Origin: UBA1715 sp964346725 | GTDB taxonomy: Bacteria; Bacteroidota; Bacteroidia; Bacteroidales; UBA1715 | Reading direction: 5' to 3' | Assembly (NCBI GenBank): GCA_964346725.1 | Contig: CAYFVM010000003.1 | Coordinates: 1 to 64,000, forward strand | Length of the DNA: 64,000 bases | Part shown: piece after piece, positions 46,027 to 53,305 of the stretch | Layout of the letters: the number at the start of each line of letters is the position of its first letter | How positions within the stretch are numbered: the first letter of the stretch is position 1 | Position numbers and translations under genes: made by a program | Notes under the pieces: generated by a model | Databases searched by the model: none | What the model was told of the DNA's origin: nothing | The model's input: only the letters and a program-made list of their open reading frames with translations

Positions 46027-46692
46027 TTAAAAAATTGTCAAATCTTTAGTCTGTTTGTTTTCGTGATTGAACCTTGCGCAGGCTGGGGTAATAGGGCATT
46101 GCGCACAGTCGGGATTAATGGCCTTGCAAGTATATCGGCCGTGAAGTATGAGCCAATGGTGCATATCGTGAACCAATTCGGTGGGAATGTGTTTCATGAG
46201 TTGTTTTTCTGTTTCAAGGGGCGTTTTTGCATTGCGTACCAAGCCAATTCGTCCCGAAACGCGGAACACATGGGTATCAACCGCCATGGCCGGTTTGTGA
46301 AACACTACCGCTGCCATCACGTTTGCCGTTTTTCGGCCCACTCCCGGAAGTTGTTGCATCAGGTCTACATCATCTGGTATTACATCGTGAAATTTGGTGT
46401 GAAGCATTTGTGCCATTTCATGGACGTGTTTTGCCTTTGCTTTGGGGTACGAACACGTTTTTATGTAATTAAAAATATCTTCTTCGTTTGCTTCGGACAT
46501 AGCCTGTGGAGTTGGATATGCCTTCAAAAGCGCAGGCGTTATCATATTTACTCGTTTGTCGGTACATTGGGCAGAGAGAATAACTGCAACAAGCAACCCA
46601 AAAGGAGTTTCGTAGTCTAACTCGGTTTTCGGGTTTGGCATTACTTTTGCAAATTGTTCTATACAATAAGTATATTTTTCTGCCAGAGTCAT
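46027..46692 (-). CDS. nth: Endonuclease III (DNA glycosylase/AP lyase)
   Basis: Base-excision repair enzyme for oxidised pyrimidines. The helix-hairpin-helix LPGVGRKTANVMAA near 113-126 carries the catalytic Lys, AVDTHVFRVSGRIGL near 135-149 the catalytic Asp, and the 4Fe-4S loop CKAINPDCAQCPITPAC closes the protein. 221 residues. First gene of the nth-nadE-nuclease operon, with a TAAATTTG -7 box upstream. Confidence 0.96.
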   Translation of the reverse strand: MTLAEKYTYCIEQFAKVMPNPKTELDYETPFGLLVAVILSAQCTDKRVNMITPALLKAYPTPQAMSEANEEDIFNYIKTCSYPKAKAKHVHEMAQMLHTKFHDVIPDDVDLMQQLPGVGRKTANVMAAVVFHKPAMAVDTHVFRVSGRIGLVRNAKTPLETEKQLMKHIPTELVHDMHHWLILHGRYTCKAINPDCAQCPITPACARFNHENKQTKDLTIF

Positions 46693-46712
46693 ATTTATGG
46701 TAAATTCTTTTT

Positions 46713-46739
46713 CAAATTTAGGTAAATGAATTAATTTTG
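46713..46739. promoter_or_regulatory. Divergent promoter region (nth / DUF4197 lipoprotein)
   Basis: TAAATTTG on the minus strand (46713-46720) lies 21 bases before nth, and TAATTTTG on the plus strand (46732-46739) lies 22 bases before the lipoprotein ATG at 46761. Both fit TAnnTTTG, so the two genes probably share this spacer. Confidence 0.45.
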
Positions 46740-46760
46740 AAACGTATAAAACTAAAAATT

Positions 46761-47159
46761 ATGAAGATTAAGAAATTTTGTGTCGTACTATTTGCTGCAG
46801 CATTTGGTTTTACGTCGTGTAATGATATTCTTTCTGATGATGAAGTTACTACTGCTGATGTAGTAGAAGGGGTGAAAACGGCGTTGAAAATTGGTACTGA
46901 TTCGTCTGCTGCCGAATTGTCTGCGCAAGATGGATACTACGGTAACCCGTTGATAAAAATTCCACTCCCCGAAGAAGTAAACACTGACCTCGGTGAATTT
47001 GTTACCGGAAAAGCACTCGATGGTTTGTTTCTAAAAGTAGGCGACCAAGAACGTGCTATCCGCCGTGATCCGTTCCAATGGGCGAGCGACATCATTCGCA
47101 AAGTATTTGGTTCTATAACTACCGTACTTGATACGGAATCAACGTCAACAGAGCAATAA
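46761..47159 (+). CDS. DUF4197-like lipoprotein lacking its central region
   Basis: A lipoprotein signal (FGFTSC) precedes the N-terminal DUF4197 block (VVEGVKTALKIGTDSSAAEL, GYYGNPLIKIPLPEE) and then, directly, the C-terminal block (LGEFVTGKALDGLFLKVGDQ, DIIRKVFGS). Full-length family members are about 230 residues with over 100 residues between these blocks; this one is 132 in all. The frame is intact, so it looks like an in-frame deletion or a minimal variant. The family's function is unknown. ATG 46761 is preferred over 46737 because it begins the signal peptide. It overlaps the next gene by one base (TAATG). Confidence 0.78.
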   Translation: MKIKKFCVVLFAAAFGFTSCNDILSDDEVTTADVVEGVKTALKIGTDSSAAELSAQDGYYGNPLIKIPLPEEVNTDLGEFVTGKALDGLFLKVGDQERAIRRDPFQWASDIIRKVFGSITTVLDTESTSTEQ

Positions 47160-47779
47160 TGAGACAAATATTGACTATAGTAGCCTGTCTGATAAGCGCG
47201 TCGCTTTTTTCTCAACCTGCGTGGAACAAGGTGAACCACGAAACGTCAATGGTTTTTACGGGCATTGTTACCGTAAACGGACAGGAAGCTGCCACAACCG
47301 ACTTGGTTGGCATATTTGTAGGCGATGAGTGCCGAATGGCTGTGCCGGTTTTTATGCGCAACGATACGGCAATGGTGTCGGCGGTCGTCCATTATGGTGC
47401 AGCAAATGAGAAGGCCACTATTCGTTATTGGGATTCGCACACCAACACCATTTATGACATTGATACCACGTTTGAAATAGTACGCCACGGTGAGTTGAAG
47501 AATTTCCCTATAGAAATCAAAAATGGTGCAACGGTAGTCAAAACATACGAACAGGAAAGTGTTGTTGTGTATCCCACACCATTTATCAATGCCGTGTATG
47601 CACGAGCACCGCGTACTATAACGAAAATCACGATAGCATCAGCCAATCAGATTGTGACCGAACAATATTTCAATACAAACGAAGTGGTTGTTCCGTTATC
47701 TGTAGTCCCCGGCGTGTATGTGGTAACCGTTGAATGCAACGACGGCACAACCTATTTGCAGAAGGTTGTGAAACAATAG
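47159..47779 (+). CDS. Small secreted protein with T9SS type A-like C-terminal domain
   Basis: Signal peptide (SASLFSQ), then a beta-rich domain with GIVTVNGQEAATTDLVGIFV and IRYWDSHTNTIYD. The last 75 residues resemble the Por-secretion C-terminal domain: VVVYPTPFINAVYA, then a spaced strand pattern to GVYVVTVECNDGTTYLQKVVKQ-type ending (final KQ). Such tails direct export by the type IX system and attachment to the surface. 206 residues is small for a T9SS cargo. Overlapping start with the lipoprotein gene suggests co-expression. Function unknown. Confidence 0.72.
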   Translation: MRQILTIVACLISASLFSQPAWNKVNHETSMVFTGIVTVNGQEAATTDLVGIFVGDECRMAVPVFMRNDTAMVSAVVHYGAANEKATIRYWDSHTNTIYDIDTTFEIVRHGELKNFPIEIKNGATVVKTYEQESVVVYPTPFINAVYARAPRTITKITIASANQIVTEQYFNTNEVVVPLSVVPGVYVVTVECNDGTTYLQKVVKQ

Positions 47780-48128
47780 TTTTTGTTTGCCATACACGAA
47801 TTGTGTCTTTACGATAATCGTTAATGATTTCATTAACGGAAAAATGAACGATTTCACTAACACCTTGCAAAACTAGACCAATAGTCCAGTATTGTGATGG
47901 CGTTTCTAATCATTTCGTTTTTTTTATTGGTTGATGGTTTGCCGGGGCTTGATTTTTTAGTATGTTTGAAGAATGTTTTATGTTTTTTTTACATGATTTC
48001 AAAAATAAGTTCATGGTAGTATTTTTTTTGCGATGCTATTTAGAAAAATAAAAAAAAGAATTTTGTAGCAGTTGCTTATGAGGGTAATTGAGAAATAAAT
48101 AATTAATTAATAAGTGAAAAAATCTTAA
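47780..48128. other. AT-rich spacer before the SEFIR/nuclease cluster
   Basis: 349 bases with no credible gene, marking the boundary between core and accessory DNA. It contains a 20-base palindrome and a near-copy of its right half (separate entry) and an imperfect hairpin ACTAGAC/GTCCAGT near 47874-47892. No clear promoter match is seen. Confidence 0.55.
47819..47861. repeat. 20-base palindrome plus repeated right half
   Basis: CGTTAATGATTTCATTAACG (47819-47838) is a perfect 9-bp inverted repeat with a TT centre. GATTTCATTAAC (47826-47837) recurs 24 bases later as GATTTCACTAAC (47850-47861), one mismatch. It could be an operator array or a mobile-element scar. Confidence 0.55.
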
Positions 48129-48473
48129 ATGGAAGGAAAATTGTCCGAACTTATAACCGAATTTGTGCAACAAATAAGTACCATTACAGATAATCAAACT
48201 CTTGAGGATTTTGATATTGATTATTGTAAAAAGTTAGAAAAATCAGATGACGCTTTTATAAAATCTCGTATAACAAAATGTTGCAAAGAAATAAAAGCAA
48301 CCAAGCGGTTTGAATATGATAAACATATTAAAACTGCTTATGAAGCATACAGTGAGGCTATTACATATTATGACCTAAAACAACTTTGCACAATAGAAAA
48401 TATACCAGAATCCAATGTTGTAGCTACTCCTGATTTTAAGGTATCTTTTAATGATAATGATATATATATATAG
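48129..48473 (+). CDS. N-terminal fragment of a PD-(D/E)XK-like protein, ends at a (TA)6 frameshift
   Basis: 114 residues, helical and charged, ending TPDFKVSFNDNDIYI followed by TAG. The stop lies at the edge of a (TA)6 run (48461-48472). Loss of one TA unit would continue in frame as EYKSLSF and onward, joining the next ORF into one protein of about 335 residues. The join would create PDF (101-103) with ExK (115-117), the hallmark of PD-(D/E)XK nucleases. Nuclease assignment is inference from this motif alone. First gene of the cluster. The gene is either phase-variable, broken, or affected by a sequence error. Confidence 0.65.
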   Translation: MEGKLSELITEFVQQISTITDNQTLEDFDIDYCKKLEKSDDAFIKSRITKCCKEIKATKRFEYDKHIKTAYEAYSEAITYYDLKQLCTIENIPESNVVATPDFKVSFNDNDIYI

Positions 48474-48613
48474 AATATAAATCATTATCTTTTGCTGATG
48501 GGAATATAAATTATAATAACTCTCAAAAAAGTGCCTTAAACGCAAATATAGAAATTGAAAGACAAATAAATCAAGGAAAAAAGATAGCTTGTGCTATAAG
48601 AGAAATTCTTCCT

Positions 48614-49293
48614 ATGGCTAAATCTGATGGAAATAATAGATCCATCAAAGAACAACTTCAGGTATTAGAAAAAAAAATCAAAAGGAATTATAAGTCATCC
48701 CAATTTGCTAATGAGGACACAATTATGGTAGTAGATTTAAACCAATTATGGTATAAATATGATACTGCGGATTATGTCCCTTTTTATCAATCTTCTAATC
48801 ATTTGGGATATATAAGTGGTAGACTATGGACTCTAGCCTTTGGGAAGGAAACAGATAATTTTTATATAGAACCTGAATTTGAAGGNNNNNNNNNNNNNNN
48901 NNNNNNNNNNNNNNNNNNNNNNNNNNNNNNNNNNNNNNNNNNNNNNNNNNNNNNNNNNNNNNNNNNNNNNNNNNNNNNNNNNNNNCTCTAGCCTTTGGGA
49001 AGGAAACAGATAATTTTTATATAGAACCTGAATTTGAAGGGAAACCTAATATTGATGAAACTCAACTTTCTTTTAATGGAATATTGGTAGAGATTCCTCA
49101 AATTAAAGGTTTAGTATTTGTAGTCGGTACATCCCCTCAAGAAAGGGCTTTTGTCGGATTTTATAGAGATAAAGATAGCGATAAATCATATGTAAAACTA
49201 ATTCAACATATTTGTACATTTTACAATGATGATAGAAATAGTTGGTGCTTTTTAGTTGACGAAAAAATGAAAACAATTGATAAATTAAAATAA
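48614..49293 (+). CDS. C-terminal part of the PD-(D/E)XK-like protein, crossed by an assembly gap
   Basis: This frame is open from 48473, before the first Met at 48614. It crosses a 100 N gap whose flanks are the same 55-mer; removing the gap and one copy gives continuous sequence ending IDKLK at 49293. The part encoded here is about 221 residues from 48473. It includes MVVDLNQLWYKY and LVFVVGTSPQERAFVGFYRD. No family is recognised beyond the nuclease-like motif formed with the upstream fragment. The downstream gene starts six bases later. Confidence 0.6.
48886..48985. other. Assembly gap (100 N) flanked by identical 55-mers
   Basis: Bases 48831-48885 and 48986-49040 are identical over 55 bases, again pointing to unmerged overlapping contigs. 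Confidence 0.9.
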
Positions 49294-49299
49294 TAAAAA

Positions 49300-49776
49300 A
49301 TGAGAACAGAAAGAGGAATAGTAGAAATGATATTTCAATTGTTTAGAGATATTAAATGTGTTGAAAATCAGGGGTATACGTGTAATTTACTTGCCGTTAA
49401 GGTAAAACAAAAACTTAACCCTAAAGAACAAGAACTATTTAATTGTGTATATATTGGGTTGCAAGCGTTAGGTTATATTACCATTGATGACAATAAAAAT
49501 TTTATTCGTCTTACAAAAAAAGGCTATGATTATATTTATGATGATGGTTTAGTAAAAGCAACCCAAAATAAGCCATGGATCATTCCTGAATATAATGAAA
49601 AAGATTGGAATAAAGTGGCATGGAATATAGCATATACTAAATTATGGGATTTGATTGGGGCACAATATAAGGCTTTGTATTATATATCTGGTCCCCAATT
49701 TTATAACTATATTCTTAAGTTAAATGATTCTATCCCTTCATCATATCAACAATATATAGAATTGAGAAAAAAATAA
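49300..49776 (+). CDS. Winged-helix-like N-terminal part of the SEFIR protein, ends after an A7 tract
   Basis: 158 residues. Residues 5-75 resemble a winged helix (TCNLLAVKVKQKLNPKEQEL, then LQALGYITIDDNKNFIRLTK). The stop TAA follows A7 (49767-49773). Removing one A continues in frame as NKGLSTSRVDYYKDLIDLL and fuses with the SEFIR ORF into about 397 residues. In the present sequence the fusion is broken. The ATG at 49300 lies six bases after the upstream gene, so they form one operon. Confidence 0.62.
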   Translation: MRTERGIVEMIFQLFRDIKCVENQGYTCNLLAVKVKQKLNPKEQELFNCVYIGLQALGYITIDDNKNFIRLTKKGYDYIYDDGLVKATQNKPWIIPEYNEKDWNKVAWNIAYTKLWDLIGAQYKALYYISGPQFYNYILKLNDSIPSSYQQYIELRKK

Positions 49777-49813
49777 GGGTTTATCAACAAGTCGTGTCGA
49801 TTATTATAAAGAT

Positions 49814-50494
49814 TTGATAGATCTTCTTGAAGGAGAAAAACGTTATGAACTTTATGTAAATATTCAAATATATATCGAAACACCTCAGGTAAAGGTTGTA
49901 GAATCTAATATTGTTGATTTTCTTAATATCACACCTCTTGAAAATGACAGAATTGAACCTATTAAATCTAGAAAAAATATGTCATTACCCACAACAACAT
50001 CTTCTTCACAAGGCAACAATCCTAAAGTCTTTATTTCATATTCATGGGATGATAAACAACACGAAAAATGGGTAGTTAATTTAGCAGAAAAACTATGTAA
50101 TAAAGGTATTGATGTGACATTAGATAAATGGGAAATGAAATTAGGAAAACTTTTTCCTCATTTTATGGCGAATGCAATTAAAGAATCTGAAAGGGTTATT
50201 TGCATAATAACTCCAAATTACAAAAAAAAATCTGAAAATCTTGAAGGTGGAGTTGGTTATGAATATTCTATTATGTCAGCAGAAGTACTGAAAGATATTC
50301 AAACAGAGAAATTTATACCTCTTTTTAGAAAAGGAGATTCTAATGATACCCCATCATTTTTATCAGGACGTGATTTTGTTGATATGAGAAGTGATGAAGA
50401 TTTTGATAAAGTTTTTGATGTATTAGTTCGTGACATATGGGGCGAACCACAAAGTAAAAAACCAAAAATAGGCAATAGACCAGATTTTGATTAA
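49814..50494 (+). CDS. SEFIR (TIR-like) domain protein
   Basis: The domain begins at NPKVFISYSWDD (residues 69-80) and continues WVVNLAEKLCNKGIDVTLDKWEM, VICIITPNYKKK, GGVGYEYSI and FIPLFRKGD, the ordered motifs of bacterial SEFIR/TIR domains. Related domains sense or signal infection, and many bacterial TIRs cleave NAD+; activity here is not shown. The frame is open from 49766; the first possible start (49814) is TTG and the first ATG is 49979, neither with a good ribosome site. This supports the view that it is the C-terminal part of the gene starting at 49300. Confidence 0.78.
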   Translation: MIDLLEGEKRYELYVNIQIYIETPQVKVVESNIVDFLNITPLENDRIEPIKSRKNMSLPTTTSSSQGNNPKVFISYSWDDKQHEKWVVNLAEKLCNKGIDVTLDKWEMKLGKLFPHFMANAIKESERVICIITPNYKKKSENLEGGVGYEYSIMSAEVLKDIQTEKFIPLFRKGDSNDTPSFLSGRDFVDMRSDEDFDKVFDVLVRDIWGEPQSKKPKIGNRPDFD

Positions 50495-50649
50495 TATTAT
50501 AATAGAATTAAGGTTCTATTGTAGAAGAATAGAGTTGTAAAAGGAGAAATTTATTTATTGATAAGAGATATTTTGGATTTTATAAAAGAAAAAATGTTAA
50601 CTGAGAAAGAAAAGAAATTCACAGAAAATTAATAACCAAAAGAAAGAGT
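50495..50649 (+). other. Spacer with possible 24-codon micro-ORF
   Basis: A TTG-started ORF at 50558-50632 follows AAGGAG by 11 bases and would encode a short lysine/glutamate-rich peptide. Nothing else supports it; it may be a remnant. Confidence 0.2.
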
Positions 50650-51600
50650 ATGTCTAAGTTTAAATATGGAAAGCCTTGTGAAAATCAAGATGGTATGCCT
50701 GAAGGGTATACGGCATTAGAAAGTATAGAACGAATTCCGCAAAGAATATTTTTATTACCAGGTTTCAATGATTGCAAATTAGTAGATGAACGATGTCGTG
50801 AAATATCAGGAAAAAACACAACTCCCTTTCCAATAATTCCATTCAAGATTTCAATTACAGAATTTGCAATACAATTACCGGAGGATGCAATACAATTTCT
50901 TATCGAAGAAGAAAAACAAAAACTTATAGATCCTATGCCTAATTTGGCACCTTGTGAGCATATTCCGATGCTTTATCGTCATATAGACAAACAATTTATT
51001 GAAGAATTCTGTAATTCTGGCAAATTAATGCTTACATCGTACAAGCGTTGCAAAAAATTAGAAGATCCAATACGGAGAGATGCAGAAGAAGGGGAAACTA
51101 CATTAGAAACTAAAGAAGAAGGTCATACATTTCAAATAGATTGTGGTTTTGGCGGTAATTGTATTATGCTCTGTCTAAGTCTTTCTAAAGAATATACATC
51201 TTCTAAGGGAGAAAAATCAGAATGCTGTATTGAAATTCAAAATGTCTATGATTTTACAAATTTGATTACAGACCAATTATTACAAAATGGTATTAAAGTA
51301 AAGTCAGTATTAAAAGGTCCTTGTTGTTATAACGATAGAAATATACAAAGACAAATTAATACAACTGCAATTAAAAAAATGAAAGAACAAATGTCAAAAG
51401 AAAAGACTTTTGATTTTGACTCAATGTTTGATATAGCAGGAGCAATTGGTCAAAATGATGTATATTTCTCTAAACCGGTAGAAAAATCTGTTGAGAATGA
51501 GTATAGAATTGTTTGGATATTGGATGAAGAACCAAAAGAAGAAAACTATTTCGTATACATTCCAGCTGCCATTCAGTTTTGCAGAAGGGTAAATAGTTAA
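50650..51600 (+). CDS. Unknown protein of the SEFIR/nuclease cluster
   Basis: 316 residues, cytoplasmic, not confidently assigned to a family. The middle has LYRHIDKQFIEEFCNSGKLM and SYKRCKKLEDPIRRDAEEGE, and the C-terminal third has FSKPVEKSVENEYRIVW. The order (YRH, then F..G.L..., then RxDxxEG, then ExEYRIVW) is loosely like DUF2971-type proteins found in defence loci, but this is tentative. It is Cys-rich for a cytoplasmic protein (CGFGGNCIMLC, GPCCYN). Codon use is as AT-rich as the two upstream genes. It ends four bases before the convergent peptidase. Confidence 0.7.
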   Translation: MSKFKYGKPCENQDGMPEGYTALESIERIPQRIFLLPGFNDCKLVDERCREISGKNTTPFPIIPFKISITEFAIQLPEDAIQFLIEEEKQKLIDPMPNLAPCEHIPMLYRHIDKQFIEEFCNSGKLMLTSYKRCKKLEDPIRRDAEEGETTLETKEEGHTFQIDCGFGGNCIMLCLSLSKEYTSSKGEKSECCIEIQNVYDFTNLITDQLLQNGIKVKSVLKGPCCYNDRNIQRQINTTAIKKMKEQMSKEKTFDFDSMFDIAGAIGQNDVYFSKPVEKSVENEYRIVWILDEEPKEENYFVYIPAAIQFCRRVNS

Positions 51601-51603
51601 ATG

Positions 51604-53301
51604 TTACAATTTTTCCACAAATTCTACGAGCAAGCGGAATAAATCATCAAACTCGGTGAGAGGGAGAGATTCCGGTGTGTCGTATATGTCGTGATAGTGG
51701 GTAGTGCCGCCCATTGTGTAAATGTAAATGGCTGGAATGTCTTTTTCTACATATGGGCAATGGTCGCTGTTGCAGGCTTTACCACGCATTTTTACCGTTG
51801 GTACAAGATTCTTTTCGGCATTGATTTTTTTCAATAACTCATATTCTTCTGAGCATTGTTTGCCGTTTACTACGCAAATACCTTCGTCGCCACCGCCTAC
51901 TATGTCAAGATTGATTACGAGTCGTGGCGCGTCTTTGGGGTCAATCATAGTTACAACTTTTCCATCAATATAGTACGTACGAGCACCAAAGACAAACGAC
52001 TCCAAGCTGTTTTTTGCTCCAAGCATACCGAGTTCTTCACCGCTGAGTGCTGCAAAAGCAACAGGACGTTTGGCAGGATGTTCTTTGAAGTATTTGGCAA
52101 GTTCAAGCAACATGGCCACACCGCTCGCGTTATCGCTTGCTCCGGGAAACATTGTTTCTTTTCCCATCATACCCAAGTGGTCGTAGTGGGCTATGAAGAA
52201 GATACGATCTCTTGCCTTCCAACTCGTGTCGTCACCACAAGCAAATACATTGGCGGTAGTGACCGTGTCAATGCGTTGGGTAATGTCAAACTGGATAGTT
52301 TTGGGCATTCCTTTTACACTTTTGTTTGAAACTATGATGTAGGGGATGGTTCCTGCATAGTTGCTGATGTTGTACGAGAGTTTTTTGTCTGTGATTTTTA
52401 GTATTGCACCAATGTCGTATTGTCCCGACCAACACAAATCAGTTGCAATCCATTGGTTTATGTAGTTAATTTCTTTTTGGGTGAAATTAACCGTATCGTT
52501 TTCGTTAAACACAAGACATTTAGTAGCATACGTGTTTTTGAATTTTTGCTTCAATTCGGTTGTGTTGGTTCCTGTACAAATGTTGTGTAGGTCTTTTTTG
52601 TCGAACGGCACGCATTTCAATGTTTTTGAACCTCCGGCACTCATGGCATCAACAAGAAAATCAACTCCGGGTTTGAGGGGAGCTTCGTCAATAGTGACAT
52701 TCATTTTGTCGGGAAATACATTTACTTTATAGGAAAATTCATCTTGGTAAATGTTTTTCTGACAAAAATAATCTTTGAAAACAATATCTGAAACATTGGT
52801 ATCTATCTCTTCTTCATCATATTCTTCGTCTTCGCTATCGTCATTTTCTTCGTCGTCATTATTTTCAGAGGAAGAAGTTTCGTCATCATCAAACCCTATA
52901 GGGTCGTAGTCTTCGTATACGTTAAATGGTTTTACGGTATCTATCCAAAAGTCTGACACAGGTACCAGCCAATGTCTTCGTCCGTCGCCCCAAAATGGTT
53001 CGTGTCCTTCGGGTACGGGAAGGTTTTTCATTTTTTCATAATCGAAATTTGGGATAATGTGTGAGCACGCACCATCTTGCATAAACCATACGCCCATATC
53101 GTAGGAACGGAAGCAGGAATCGATATAATCGGCTGCTATCTGTGCACCATTGTTTACATATCCTCGTCCAGACATACGGGGAGAGCAGAGGTTTTCTATA
53201 TGTTTGCGTGCAGATTCTGTTACCGATTGAGCCAAAAGAGCGTTTGGAATCAGCATACAAACAATGCTAACTAAGGTAATTGTCTTCATGTGTTGCGTCA
53301 T
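51604..53301 (-). CDS. Secreted M28-family zinc aminopeptidase with acidic insert
   Basis: Signal peptide (NALLAQ), a helical segment CSPRMSGRGYVNNG typical of Bacteroidota M28 enzymes, then a split catalytic domain. Zinc and catalytic residues are in HYDHLG, GASDNASGVAMLLELA, GEELGMLGA, NLDIVGG and the final THYHDIYDTPESL. Residues 138-166 are nearly all Asp/Glu/Ser, an insert before the catalytic half. The start could be 53301 or 53289 (MKTITL). It lies four bases after the YihY stop, so is likely co-transcribed with it. Confidence 0.88.
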   Translation of the reverse strand: MTQHMKTITLVSIVCMLIPNALLAQSVTESARKHIENLCSPRMSGRGYVNNGAQIAADYIDSCFRSYDMGVWFMQDGACSHIIPNFDYEKMKNLPVPEGHEPFWGDGRRHWLVPVSDFWIDTVKPFNVYEDYDPIGFDDDETSSSENNDDEENDDSEDEEYDEEEIDTNVSDIVFKDYFCQKNIYQDEFSYKVNVFPDKMNVTIDEAPLKPGVDFLVDAMSAGGSKTLKCVPFDKKDLHNICTGTNTTELKQKFKNTYATKCLVFNENDTVNFTQKEINYINQWIATDLCWSGQYDIGAILKITDKKLSYNISNYAGTIPYIIVSNKSVKGMPKTIQFDITQRIDTVTTANVFACGDDTSWKARDRIFFIAHYDHLGMMGKETMFPGASDNASGVAMLLELAKYFKEHPAKRPVAFAALSGEELGMLGAKNSLESFVFGARTYYIDGKVVTMIDPKDAPRLVINLDIVGGGDEGICVVNGKQCSEEYELLKKINAEKNLVPTVKMRGKACNSDHCPYVEKDIPAIYIYTMGGTTHYHDIYDTPESLPLTEFDDLFRLLVEFVEKL

Positions 53302-53305
53302 GGTA

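Noticed and set aside
49760..49830. Programmed -1 ribosomal frameshift at the A7 tract
   Set aside because: A -1 slip leads into the wrong frame; joining the ORFs needs +1 (or -2) or loss of one A in the DNA or RNA.
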